Positions 28,526 through 37,998 of a stretch of 45,671 nucleotides of DNA are shown here, piece after piece. The stretch lies in the IMG/VR virus record IMGVR_UViG_3300045257_000224, positions 1 through 45,671 of that record. One strand, given 5' to 3'. The translations under genes were made by a program, and so were the position numbers. Every line of letters starts with the position of its first letter. The first letter of the stretch is position 1. The notes under the pieces were generated by a model that worked only from the letters and a program-made list of their open reading frames with translations, was not told where the DNA came from and did not search any database. This DNA comes from a virus.

Positions 28526-31498
28526 CTACTTGCCGGTTTTGACGTTGTAAGCGTGATGCAGACTGGACAGGAGTTTCCCCGGCCCCCACCCGTTCCCGAA
28601 TCCCAAATACTCCCACGCCTCATACTCCCAATGGGCAGCGTCCCGGTCAGACATGCCAGGGATCGCCGACACCGCACCCCGAAACGCCTTAGCCGTCAAC
28701 AACCCGTTCTTGCGGAGAATTCCGAGCGTGATCTTGTACGACTCGCCAGGAGTGATAGTCCCCGACTTCGCCGCTCTCCGGGCCTGGTCTTTCGCGAGGT
28801 TCCGTTGCACCTCCAGCCGGGTCGCTTTCACATACAAAGGCCGATACTTCGGGTCAACTTTGAGCGTGTCCATCTGCTGGTTGAGGCCGTCCGGCCCTGT
28901 CAGTGCTTTCGCGAGGGTGGACTTGACTTTGCCGGGAGAGTTCGCTGCTGCTAGCGCGCTGTACGATTGAACACCCACACCCGACCCCGACAGAAGTCCT
29001 GCCCCGATCCCGCCTGCGACTGAGTGTGTCTGCTGGTAGGTGGAGAGGGCGTCCTGCGGCGACATCGGCTCCCACAGGTTCGACACCAGACTGTTCGTGT
29101 CCAACGGATTCGGATTGAAGTCGAGGGGCTGGCCGAACTGGTTGCCTTTCAACGCCGTGATAGCGGTAGACGCCACCGGGTTCGTCTTGTTCTCGAGGAA
29201 CTGCAACCCCACATCGAACAACGTGGACTGTCCGAACCCGCCCGCCGTCAGATCAGTGACCTGTCCGGTGGTGGTGGATTTGCGTTGCATTGTGGCGAAC
29301 TGTCCGTACAGGTGGAGAAGCTGGTTGAACCCTGCTCCGAGGTCGATACGGGTGTCTCCGTGCCGGATCTTCCCGAAGTCCGCACTGCGGGGGTCGAAGC
29401 TGACGTGTCCTCCGGCCTGTTCGATAGCGAGTAGCGCCAGCCCGATCGCACCGAAGAACCGCGATCCGGCCTTCATCGCTTCCATTCGTGCATACGGATG
29501 TAGGCGCGCGTACCAGAGCGGGTTGAGGAAGTTGACCCTAGACATGAGCAACCTGGGCGAGAACAGGAGGGCGTTCAAGGTGGCGGTGTGGTTCTTGAGG
29601 AGTTTCATGTCGCCGCGTCCGGTCAGCGAGTTCACGACTTCCGATATGTCCTTCACGAGCTTGTCGCCTGACTCGCCTGTGAGGTGGTATCCCTTCTCGG
29701 CGGCGTTGTGGAGCATGTAGTCGCCTAGATGTGCGCGTTGAAGGTTCCCGACCCCGACATAGCCACGGTCAGAGGCGCGAATCTTTCCGCCGATAAGAGG
29801 GAGACGTTCGGCATAGTTCGACGGCATCGCCTCCTCGCGCGTGTAGATGCTGGACGATCCCTTCGCAGCGTTCTCTCCGATGTCGGTGAACGCCGTACCT
29901 CCATGCACTAGCGTCGCATGGGTCGGCATGTCCTCAACGGACCGCATGGCGTCCTGGAAGCCCTTCTCCGACCCCATCAGCTTCATTCCAGGCCAATACG
30001 TGGACAGCCAGATTTTAGGGTTGTACGCCAACGCGACCGCTCCCTGCCGCATCGGGAACGAAAAGTCCAGAGACGACCGCAGAGCCCTGCTGATGCCGAG
30101 CACGTCGTTGACGGTGTTACCCCACCCGTTCCGTTTCGCTTCCGCGATCAGACCGTCCGGCACTTCCTTCCCGAACGCACGCTCCAACAATTTCTGCTCG
30201 CCCACCGTCGGAACGTGGCCGTTGAGAGCTTTGTCGAGAGCTTCGGCGGCGTTCACTTTCTCGAAAGGCCGCATCCTCGGATGGTCGAAAATGTGGTTGA
30301 TAGCTTCGTCTCGTAGTTCCGGCGTCAACTTGGCGAGGCCGCGATACTCCACGCTCGGAAGTTCGCCCTTCAAAACAGTCTTAGCCGCGACCAGCTTGTC
30401 CAATCCCGACTTGTCAGCTGACGCCCGTTCGATAGCGGCGGCGCGGCGGGACAGTTCCGGGCCGCGCAACGCCTTCTGCTCCTTCCTGAGCAGAGCCGGA
30501 TCGTCCAGTTTCGCCCCAGCCTTCTCGAACCGTCCGCCTGTTTTCAGATCAGGGTTGAGTCCCTGCCGGACGATCTGGCCCACCTTTCCGCCCGTCTCCG
30601 CCGTGACTTCTCCCGGTTTCAGCACGTTGACCGGGCCGCCCATCTTCCCCTCAGCCCGCGCTATATCCAGCAGAGCCGCATCCTTCCGAGAACGTTCAGC
30701 GACATGCGCGAGCGCCTGCTCCTCCGACCGTTTCGGACCCCTGACGAGCGCCTTCCTTGCGGCCCGTCCTGCAAGGGCACGACTCACACGGCTCTCCGGC
30801 GCAACCCTGTCGGCCGCTTCCGCCGCCTTCGCCGCGTCTCCGAGTTCGGCCACCTTTGCGAGTTTCCCGAACGGAAGAATCCCCGCCAACGCGATCGTGT
30901 CCGCCAACGGGCCGCTACGCACCGGATGCTCGAGCGTGGGGATACCCGTCATCTGCCACGAAATCTCTTTCCAGTTGTGGAGATTCTCGCCGGAGAGAGG
31001 ATTCACCATCGCCTGCAAGTCGCTCAGGTCCTGCTTGTCAATAGCCGACTCGCGGGCCAGCCAGTTTGAAGCCTTCGGTGTCAACCCGGTGAATCCCGGC
31101 TGCCCATACATCGGCACCGTCGAATGCGTCCGCGCATACCGCATCTGTTCCCGTGTGGCCGCAGAAACAGGCGAGTTGACGATGTGGGCTTCCTGGTAGG
31201 CGATCGTGCCGGGCGTCATGGACGCTGGAAGGTGCGGGCCGAGCAGTCCGGGAGGCCCAACCCTGGACGCCCGTGCCCGGTCGAGCTTCTTCTGCGTCTC
31301 AATCTGGACATACCTGTGTTCAGCCGGGGACAGGTCACCGATCGGCTCAACCGGAATGAGCGGCGCTTGGCCTGCCCGGACACGGGCGACATGCTGACGG
31401 ACATGCCGGTCAAGGACGGCTTTTCGTCCGGTTTTCGCGGCGGCATGTTCGACGGATTTGCCGATGTTGGCTAGCGTCTTGAAAGGATCGTTCGCCAC
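28526..31498 (-). CDS. Large internal virion or injection protein
   Basis: 990 residues, GTG start. Helical N-terminal half with many Ala/Lys stretches; C-terminal half has RVNFLNPLWYARLHPYARME, a hydrophobic helix (FFGAIGLALLAIEQAGGHV) and GDTRIDLGAGFNQLLHLYGQ. Similar very large proteins lie between tail and lysis genes in podoviruses and are ejected to form a DNA channel through the envelope. Position after the NlpC/P60 virion protein fits. No enzymatic domain was recognised. Confidence 0.55.
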   Translation of the reverse strand: MANDPFKTLANIGKSVEHAAAKTGRKAVLDRHVRQHVARVRAGQAPLIPVEPIGDLSPAEHRYVQIETQKKLDRARASRVGPPGLLGPHLPASMTPGTIAYQEAHIVNSPVSAATREQMRYARTHSTVPMYGQPGFTGLTPKASNWLARESAIDKQDLSDLQAMVNPLSGENLHNWKEISWQMTGIPTLEHPVRSGPLADTIALAGILPFGKLAKVAELGDAAKAAEAADRVAPESRVSRALAGRAARKALVRGPKRSEEQALAHVAERSRKDAALLDIARAEGKMGGPVNVLKPGEVTAETGGKVGQIVRQGLNPDLKTGGRFEKAGAKLDDPALLRKEQKALRGPELSRRAAAIERASADKSGLDKLVAAKTVLKGELPSVEYRGLAKLTPELRDEAINHIFDHPRMRPFEKVNAAEALDKALNGHVPTVGEQKLLERAFGKEVPDGLIAEAKRNGWGNTVNDVLGISRALRSSLDFSFPMRQGAVALAYNPKIWLSTYWPGMKLMGSEKGFQDAMRSVEDMPTHATLVHGGTAFTDIGENAAKGSSSIYTREEAMPSNYAERLPLIGGKIRASDRGYVGVGNLQRAHLGDYMLHNAAEKGYHLTGESGDKLVKDISEVVNSLTGRGDMKLLKNHTATLNALLFSPRLLMSRVNFLNPLWYARLHPYARMEAMKAGSRFFGAIGLALLAIEQAGGHVSFDPRSADFGKIRHGDTRIDLGAGFNQLLHLYGQFATMQRKSTTTGQVTDLTAGGFGQSTLFDVGLQFLENKTNPVASTAITALKGNQFGQPLDFNPNPLDTNSLVSNLWEPMSPQDALSTYQQTHSVAGGIGAGLLSGSGVGVQSYSALAAANSPGKVKSTLAKALTGPDGLNQQMDTLKVDPKYRPLYVKATRLEVQRNLAKDQARRAAKSGTITPGESYKITLGILRKNGLLTAKAFRGAVSAIPGMSDRDAAHWEYEAWEYLGFGNGWGPGKLLSSLHHAYNVKTGK

Positions 31499-31507
31499 TC
31501 CAGCCTC

Positions 31508-32947
31508 CTAGCGGTACCGTCTCGCGCCCATGTATCCGCCCATCGCAGGCGAGAACACGCTGTCAATGCGTACGCCGTACCCGGTCCCGTACGCATTGAT
31601 GATCTTGCCGTGGCCGATATAGATGCCGACATGGCCTGGCAGCACCTTGCCGTTCTGGACGATCGAGTCTGAACCCTTATAGAACACAAGATCGCCAGGC
31701 CGCAAGTTCCGTTTCCCGACCGCGTGGCCGTTCGGTGCCGTCCACTGCGTGTACGTCGTCCGGGGAATCTGGATTCCAACCTTGCCGTACACGTATTGCG
31801 CGATCCCGGAACAGTCGAACCCTTTCGGAGATTCGCCGCCCCACTCGTACGGGATGCCGAGATATTCGCGGGCCAGATCAACGATCTTTCGACCGGCCGG
31901 ACTTGTGATGTATGCGGAGGGGACAATGCCGGCCCCGAAGGAACCGGCCCCATTAGGGTTTGGCTTCACCCCCGGCAAGGTCGGGAGTCCTCCCGACGAT
32001 CCTCCCGACTTCTTCACCGGAATCCTCCGGCCCTGCTTGTTCAGGATCGGATCGCCGTTGTAGTCGACGACATACCCGTACACCTTCGACAGGGAAGCGT
32101 CCGGGCGGTGGCCTTTCTGGATTGCCGACCACACAGCCTGCGCGTCCTTCCTACGGGCCAGCCCGATGCGCTCCTGCGCCATCTGGACTGACAACTGGTG
32201 GTACTGATGCGTCTCCTGAAGGGCCTGAGCGCGGAGCTGGACGTTCTGTTCGGAGATCCCGATCCGCTGCTGCGCCTGCCTCGAGGCTTGCATTTGCGCG
32301 ACGAGCTGCCGGTACACGTCCGGGCGGGTGGCCGCGATCTTCGCAAGCTCAGCCTGCAACGACTGAATGTTTGGGTCGTTGCCGAGAATGCCTGCCGCCG
32401 CCTGCTGCCCCTGGTGAAGCATGTTGCCGGGAGCGAGCTGGGCTGCCGCACCGAACGCCGCCCCTTCCCTCTGGAGGCTCGTAGCCGGTATGAGGCCTTG
32501 TGTTCCGTACGCCAGCCCGCCAACCGGGGGAGCCGCTTGTAACGCCCCCTGGGGGGTTCCCATATTCGTGAGGAACGCGTTCTGTGCCTGCTGGTTCTGT
32601 GCGAGGGGGGCTTGGACCATGTCTCCTAGCCCTTTCGCGTACCCGGCGGTCGCATCTGCGGCGTTCGCGTATCCGGACTGGACGTTCGGTGCGGCCTGCT
32701 GCATGAGCGCCGCCGCCGCTTTCGCGAACCCCATCTGTGCCTGCGCTTTCGCAAGGTTCGCGGCGCGTTCTTGTGCGAGCTGGTGAAGGATCGGCTGTTC
32801 CGCCGCGTGGATCTGCTGGTTAGCGACCCGCGCCAGGCCGTGCGCGATCTTCGGCCCCCGCACTCTCCCCCCCTGACCTCCCTGACTGCCCCTGTTCTTT
32901 GGTCCTTTCGGGGTTGGCCCTCTCGGGCCTGCGGGTGCTTGTGCCAT
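31508..32947 (-). CDS. Virion protein with C-terminal NlpC/P60 hydrolase
   Basis: 479 residues. The N-terminal about 300 residues are Gln/Ala-rich helices typical of internal virion proteins. A Ser/Gly linker leads to the NlpC/P60 domain (about 351-479): YLGIPYEWGGESPKGFDCSG (Cys near 379), LRPGDLVFY, and GHVGIYIGHGKIINA (His near 439). It would cut the peptide stems of peptidoglycan during entry. Separate from the endolysin at 27890. Confidence 0.8.
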   Translation of the reverse strand: MAQAPAGPRGPTPKGPKNRGSQGGQGGRVRGPKIAHGLARVANQQIHAAEQPILHQLAQERAANLAKAQAQMGFAKAAAALMQQAAPNVQSGYANAADATAGYAKGLGDMVQAPLAQNQQAQNAFLTNMGTPQGALQAAPPVGGLAYGTQGLIPATSLQREGAAFGAAAQLAPGNMLHQGQQAAAGILGNDPNIQSLQAELAKIAATRPDVYRQLVAQMQASRQAQQRIGISEQNVQLRAQALQETHQYHQLSVQMAQERIGLARRKDAQAVWSAIQKGHRPDASLSKVYGYVVDYNGDPILNKQGRRIPVKKSGGSSGGLPTLPGVKPNPNGAGSFGAGIVPSAYITSPAGRKIVDLAREYLGIPYEWGGESPKGFDCSGIAQYVYGKVGIQIPRTTYTQWTAPNGHAVGKRNLRPGDLVFYKGSDSIVQNGKVLPGHVGIYIGHGKIINAYGTGYGVRIDSVFSPAMGGYMGARRYR

Positions 32948-32959
32948 ACCGTCAGACTC

Positions 32960-34144
32960 CTAGATCGCCGGGATAGGGGGCTTCACGGGCGGAGGCCCGA
33001 GAGTGGGTCCGAGAGGCCACGTTCCGTGCGTGAGCGGGTTTCCGCCAGGGAACGGCCACGCGCCCCTCGACGGGTCACCTAGAGGGGCTGGCGGTGCGCC
33101 CAACGGGGCGTTCAGTGCCGGGCCGGGCGGCGGATTCTGTGGTGGCGGCGTTCCTCCGCCCTGACCGGACGGCAGTCCCGGCCCACCACCAGGCGGAGGA
33201 GGTGGCGGCAGAGGAGGAGGCGGGGACGGGTTGTGGCCGGGATGGGTCATGTCGTACGGCGGAGGGACAGGTGCAGGAGGAGGCGGCGGTACCGGTGCGG
33301 GAGGCGGGGTTGGGGCTCCGGCGGTGAGTTGGCCGTTCGCGTTCAACGTGTACACCGCCCCCGACGACGAGTTCGTCAGCGTCCATGTTCCATCCGCGTT
33401 CATCGTTACCGCGTACTGCGACCCGGAAGAATCCCTATACGTGCCTGTTTTTGGGTCGTATTGCAAATGGAATCCCTGGTTTTGGGGAAGGCTCGACTCG
33501 AACGCGAGCGCCGCCTGAAGTCCCTGCTGATACTGCTGCTGCTCGCTTGTCTGCGCGTTCAAGTACTGCGACTGGTAGCCGTTGATGCCGGCCAGGACAC
33601 TGGCCAACGCTTGCTGCTGCTGTTGCGCGTACGCCTGATCTTGAAGGTTTGTCCGGTACGCGTTGTCGCCGGACCCGAGAGCACCCCTGGCCGCGAGGGC
33701 GTTCCTGAGTGCTGTGATCGCGTGAGACTGGCCCTGCTGAAGTTGCGCCTCAGTAGACAGCCCGGACGCGGTGTTCTGACGTGCGAGGGCGGCAGCGGCA
33801 GGGTCGATATCCTGCTGCAACATCTGGATTGCTTGCGGTGACAGTCCGAGCGACGACGCGAGGCTCGAGAAGTCTGGTACTTCTCCGAACTGGATGAGGG
33901 CTTGCTGGGTTGCGGCCTGCCGTTGCGAGGCGTCCTGTATCCCCTGAGCACTGAGGTACTGCTGCAACTGCTGGAAGACGGGGTCCTGCTGGATAAGCGC
34001 CTGATAGTCGGGCGTGTAGTTGACAGACAGCGGCATCGGCTCCGCAGGGTCGCCCGGAATGTTGTGCGGACCGGCAGGCGGCGGCGGAAGATACGGAGGA
34101 CTGCCGGGTCCGGGTGCTGGCTGAGAGTAAGGAGAGGATGCCAT
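32960..34144 (-). CDS. Gln- and Pro-rich virion protein
   Basis: 394 residues from the ATG at 34144. Residues about 1-45 Pro/Ser/Gly-rich; 50-220 helical and Gln/Ala-rich (SEQQQYQQGLQAALAFES); a small beta domain (GFHLQYDPKTGTYRDSSGSQ); then about 150 residues dominated by Pro and Gly (poly-Pro runs of up to seven). Lies between tail and internal virion genes. The pattern suggests an internal or tail-tip protein with an extended arm. No family known. Confidence 0.55.
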   Translation of the reverse strand: MASSPYSQPAPGPGSPPYLPPPPAGPHNIPGDPAEPMPLSVNYTPDYQALIQQDPVFQQLQQYLSAQGIQDASQRQAATQQALIQFGEVPDFSSLASSLGLSPQAIQMLQQDIDPAAAALARQNTASGLSTEAQLQQGQSHAITALRNALAARGALGSGDNAYRTNLQDQAYAQQQQQALASVLAGINGYQSQYLNAQTSEQQQYQQGLQAALAFESSLPQNQGFHLQYDPKTGTYRDSSGSQYAVTMNADGTWTLTNSSSGAVYTLNANGQLTAGAPTPPPAPVPPPPPAPVPPPYDMTHPGHNPSPPPPLPPPPPPGGGPGLPSGQGGGTPPPQNPPPGPALNAPLGAPPAPLGDPSRGAWPFPGGNPLTHGTWPLGPTLGPPPVKPPIPAI

Positions 34145-34163
34145 CAGGTGTCTAACTCCAGGT

Positions 34164-35378
34164 TCAGTTTTTGGTGTAGAGAATCCAGTTGGTGCCGTTC
34201 CAGACAAACATCATCCGCACACTCGCTCCCGGCCCTGTTGTCGCGGGAAGGGTTGTGCCGGGGCCAAGATATATGCCGTCCCATGCGTAGGTGAGAACGC
34301 CTCCACTGGTGTTTCTGAAATCAAGAAACACGGCTGCTGACTGGCTTCCGGTCGGCGGATTGGAAGGAGCGTTCACCGTGACAGTGCCGGGGCCAAGACT
34401 GTACGTGTACGCGAAATAGTTTCCCTGCGAAAGATCAGGGGTCACGCTCGCCGTCCCCGACGGGCTGCCAGAGGTGAGCAGCATTTTGGCTGGTTTGCCT
34501 ATGACTGCGCCGTCACCGGATACGAGCGCGTCACCGTTGGCGTCTTCGATGAGGGCGGCTGTCCCGACAGGAAACGTGGACGCTCCCGGCGGCGGCGAGC
34601 CTGCACCGTTGTAAGTGCTCCACATGGTCGGGCTTGCCGTTTCCGAAGACACATAGGTGGTTGCGGCCTGACGAAGCAGTATCGACGCAGCCGGAGGAGT
34701 AGCACCGGAACGTTCGATCGCGTAAATACGGAATCCGGTCGCGCCGGTAGGGAGCGCAGGGACGGATACGGATACTTGGATGGAAGGGTCGGGAGGGTTG
34801 CGAGGGATGCGGAGCGCGTTGCTGACCGGGGATGGGGCGGATTCGTGGCCGCTACCGTCGATCCAGGTGTAACAGACGAACGCATACCAGAATCCGGCCA
34901 CGTTGACGCTGATGTTTCCCGCACCGTACGCCACCGAGATCGTCGGAGCCACAACCGGGTCAGCCACCCGTGTTTTCAACGTCAACACGCCGCCCTGTTC
35001 GATCGTGTTCCCAGCCGTCGTCAGATGAACGTCACCAGTAAAGGTCACAGCCGCCGCCGCCTGCAACGGTGCGACTGAGGCGTCAACCCATGTTCCGGGA
35101 GAACCCGCCAACGTACACACCCACACATGGCCGTCCTGTGCGATCACCAGGTCGCCCTTCTGGAACGAACCCTGCGTCGGAGCCCCCGAAGTGGTAGACC
35201 CCACCAGCCGCGAAGACTTCGTAGCGCCGGTCAGTCCCGTAGAGCTAATGATCGGCGACGACACCGCTCCCGACGGGATCGGGTTCAACGCTGCGTACTG
35301 CAACAGGTAGTCGAGGAACTCGGGGGGAAGGTTGATCGGGTCGGCCAGAATCCGGGCCACCTGCGCTTGCAACGTCAA
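34164..35378 (-). CDS. Tail-associated beta-rich protein
   Basis: 404 residues from the TTG at 35378, chosen for its TTGA overlap with the nozzle stop; the upstream open frame is antisense of the nozzle gene. Beta-rich: KGDLVIAQDGHVWVCTLAG, an FN3-like stretch (WYAFVCYTWIDGSGHESAPS, GATGFRIYAIERSG) and a C-terminal domain ending MFVWNGTNWILYTKN. This resembles fibre/appendage proteins that display immunoglobulin-like folds. Probably on the tail or head surface. Confidence 0.55.
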   Translation of the reverse strand: MTLQAQVARILADPINLPPEFLDYLLQYAALNPIPSGAVSSPIISSTGLTGATKSSRLVGSTTSGAPTQGSFQKGDLVIAQDGHVWVCTLAGSPGTWVDASVAPLQAAAAVTFTGDVHLTTAGNTIEQGGVLTLKTRVADPVVAPTISVAYGAGNISVNVAGFWYAFVCYTWIDGSGHESAPSPVSNALRIPRNPPDPSIQVSVSVPALPTGATGFRIYAIERSGATPPAASILLRQAATTYVSSETASPTMWSTYNGAGSPPPGASTFPVGTAALIEDANGDALVSGDGAVIGKPAKMLLTSGSPSGTASVTPDLSQGNYFAYTYSLGPGTVTVNAPSNPPTGSQSAAVFLDFRNTSGGVLTYAWDGIYLGPGTTLPATTGPGASVRMMFVWNGTNWILYTKN

Positions 35379-37225
35379 AGTTGTCCGACTCCGATAGGTG
35401 AGTAGTCCACTTCGAGCGTGTACAGCTTCGCCGTCGCGTACGGCCCCATCACAGCTGCTTTCAGACACAGCATGTTGCTTCTCGCCGCCCCGCCAATAGT
35501 CGGGTTGAGGCTGCGCCGTTTCCTGTCAAAATCCGTGGTCTCAGGAAGCACACCGCCGCTCACATTCGTGTACGCCCCGGTAGGTGTGGTCGCATACGAC
35601 AACGTCACCACCGGGTTGTCTGTGGCGGCGTCTCGGAGGTCGTAGTCGATGTACAGGAACCGCCACTTCTGTTTCCCCATCGACTGAATCCACCTTCGGT
35701 GCAGCCTGTCGTAGCCGCGAAACGCGCCAGTCTCAATGACCGGGGCAGGGACCGTGCCGTCACCATCGGTTTTCACCGAAGCGGACGGAGACCACAGCGA
35801 GGACAGTTTCGCCACCCGGCCCGCGTTCCACAAACCCATGTAGCACTCCTCCTGCAAGCTCGAGGTGACGTTCACGAACGCCGACCCGTGAAGATTCGTG
35901 AGCCGCCACATCGACTGCGACGCAAGATTCACACACAAACAATCAACCAGTGTTGAGCCGTTGTTGACGGAGACGATGTAATGGTCGCGGTACACGCCCG
36001 CGCTGATCCTCCACGACGACGAATACCCCGCCATAAGCGACTGCCAGTACGTCTTCATTTGCGCGTTCGCAGTGAGGTCGACGTCGGTCGCTCCGTCCGT
36101 CATGTAGATGCCTCCCGACGAGCAGAACACGAGCCGGTTCCGCCACGACACCACCGAGTACGGGTCCAAACAGCCGTACCCGAGAAACGGCTCCAACGTC
36201 ATATCCGACCCCGGCGGAGGCGTCGTCCCTCTCAGCCGTTCCACCGAGTCCTGGTGGAAGATCAGGATCGCGTTCAGCAGTGTCCCTACAGCGACGACGT
36301 CTCCGGTGGTGTCCCACCAGCCGAAGTTTGTGTCCCACGTTGTCGGGTCCCCGGCGGCGCTGAACCAGAGCCGGTTCGGGTTCGCCGCAGTGTTCGCAAG
36401 GATCGCGTGATCCTTATATGTCGCCGCGAGCTTCGCAGGCGGGGGAGGCGACACAATCACGAACGACGTGGCGGCGAACGTGGAGTGAGCGCCGGTAGTG
36501 GTTGACGGGTACGCGACACCGCCCGTCCCGGTGAACGTGACTGTTGCTGTCGCGCCCGTCCCTGAACGCGCTGCGGCTGTCACGTTGGCGGGGGCGGCAG
36601 TGCCAGCGAAGTAGTCGGTCCCGGACACTCCGGTCTGGTTTACGGCTTTCACGAGCGCGTCCAATGTCAGGTCTCCGGTCGCTCCGCGTTGCACGTCGTT
36701 CGCTGCCCCCATCGTCGTCTTGATCCGGTACGTGACGTTGTTGACGGTGCAGGTGTCTCCGTCCGCGAACGGCGTAGCACCCTCCGTAAGAACAGCGGTC
36801 ACGTTACTCGCGACGTTCGGTAGAGCTCCTAGCGTGGTTCCGTCGTAGTAGGTGACAGGCGTGACGCCGTCGTTGTTGGGGATGATGAGTTTGCCGCGAT
36901 GGTAGGCGGGAGGACCCGCCGGGATCGTCGGAGTCCCCGAAATGCTGGTGGCGGCGGCGACGTCCCATAGTTTCGGCTGCTGATCTATCGCAAGCACCTT
37001 CCCGCCCGCCGTAAACGGCGCATACGACAACGACTGAATGCGTGTCGCGCCAGCGAGACTGTTGCCTGCGTACGTCCATCCGCCCCGCCCTGAAGCGGCA
37101 GCGGAAAGCTCGTCAGGGATGAAATCGACAAGGTTCCATACCGACCCGCCCGGTAGTTGGGCGCGGTCGATGTCGCGGCGCATCCCCTCCGTGAAAACGC
37201 TGACAAGCGGATACGGGTGCGGCAT
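35375..37225 (-). CDS. Tail nozzle / stabilisation protein (beta-propeller-like)
   Basis: 616 residues. It starts MPHPYPLVSVFTEGMRRDID; repeated beta-blades include YHRGKLIIPNNDGVTPVTYY, NRLWFSAAGDPTTW, and SWRNRLVFCSSGGIYMTDGA. This pattern is that of podovirus nozzle or packaged-DNA stabilisation proteins (P22 gp10 or T7 gp12-like), which extend the portal-adaptor channel. Directly after the adaptor gene, as expected. ATG overlaps the adaptor stop. Confidence 0.7.
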   Translation of the reverse strand: MPHPYPLVSVFTEGMRRDIDRAQLPGGSVWNLVDFIPDELSAAASGRGGWTYAGNSLAGATRIQSLSYAPFTAGGKVLAIDQQPKLWDVAAATSISGTPTIPAGPPAYHRGKLIIPNNDGVTPVTYYDGTTLGALPNVASNVTAVLTEGATPFADGDTCTVNNVTYRIKTTMGAANDVQRGATGDLTLDALVKAVNQTGVSGTDYFAGTAAPANVTAAARSGTGATATVTFTGTGGVAYPSTTTGAHSTFAATSFVIVSPPPPAKLAATYKDHAILANTAANPNRLWFSAAGDPTTWDTNFGWWDTTGDVVAVGTLLNAILIFHQDSVERLRGTTPPPGSDMTLEPFLGYGCLDPYSVVSWRNRLVFCSSGGIYMTDGATDVDLTANAQMKTYWQSLMAGYSSSWRISAGVYRDHYIVSVNNGSTLVDCLCVNLASQSMWRLTNLHGSAFVNVTSSLQEECYMGLWNAGRVAKLSSLWSPSASVKTDGDGTVPAPVIETGAFRGYDRLHRRWIQSMGKQKWRFLYIDYDLRDAATDNPVVTLSYATTPTGAYTNVSGGVLPETTDFDRKRRSLNPTIGGAARSNMLCLKAAVMGPYATAKLYTLEVDYSPIGVGQL

Positions 37226-37998
37226 CTAGTAGCGGCTTCCCACGTCCACACCTGGGTTGGGCACGTAGACGCGCCGGTTACGCGGCGGGATCGTTATCCC
37301 GCCGAGATGCTTCCCGCCTTTCTTTCGGACGTCCTTTTTCATCGTGCCAACGAATCCGTCGCGCTGTTCTGTCCCCGGAGGAGAGTTCGGATCGCCCAGA
37401 TACATGCGCCGGTACGTTTCGCCGTTCTGTGAGCCTTCGTCGTCGAACGCATCCCCGGCCTTCCACATCATGTACAGCTCGAGGCCGTAATGGTATTCGG
37501 ACGGGATGCCGCCCAGGATCGCAGTAGAAGGATCGTCGGTCGGGGCGGAGAGAGCTGTGGGCTTGGGGACGTAGTAGACGGTGATGGTGTCAGCCTGCGT
37601 CGGGGCCGGGTACACCATCAGCAGGTCTGCGCCGCTCATCGCGTAATACTGGACGGGAGCACCCGACGACGTTTGGAAGACGCGCAGGTTGACAAGGTCG
37701 GTGGTTGACTTCCGCCACACCCGGTTGTTCTGACCGTTGGAGGTCATGTAGATGTCGTCTATCGCGATAACGGACGGGTCGAGACGGTAGTCCCCGACGT
37801 TCGGGGTCATTGTGAGCGTGGCGGGGGCGATGTAGCAGTGGGTTCGGCGCAGCATGTCGGTGACGGCGTCGTTCGCCCAGCCAAGCAGGCGCGGCCCGTC
37901 ACCCGCAGCAGGAGTGGCGCTGTCGAAGTCGAGTCCGAGAACACCGGCTACATTTGTTTCGAGTGTGGCGAGAGTGGCTATAGCTGGCCCCGTTTCAC
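37226..37998 (-). CDS. Head-to-tail adaptor with apparent 1-nt frameshift
   Basis: From GTG 37998 (overlapping the tailspike stop as TAGTG) the first codons are in another frame. If one G is added to the CCCC run (plus strand) at 37988-37991, a single 257-residue frame results: MKRGPAIATLATLETNVAG, then DGPRLLGWANDAVTDMLRRT and the rest. Without it, the only start is ATG 37855, which omits about 48 residues that look like an adaptor N-terminus. The protein, ending in an NRRVYVPNPG tail, resembles P22 gp4/T7 gp11-type adaptors. The indel may be an assembly error or a real slip. Confidence 0.65.

Noticed and set aside
29847-31199. 450-codon rightward ORF
   Set aside because: It is the antisense of the 990-residue leftward virion protein. 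GC-rich codon bias opens the opposite frame. Ser/Ala/Arg-rich composition and no ribosome-binding site.
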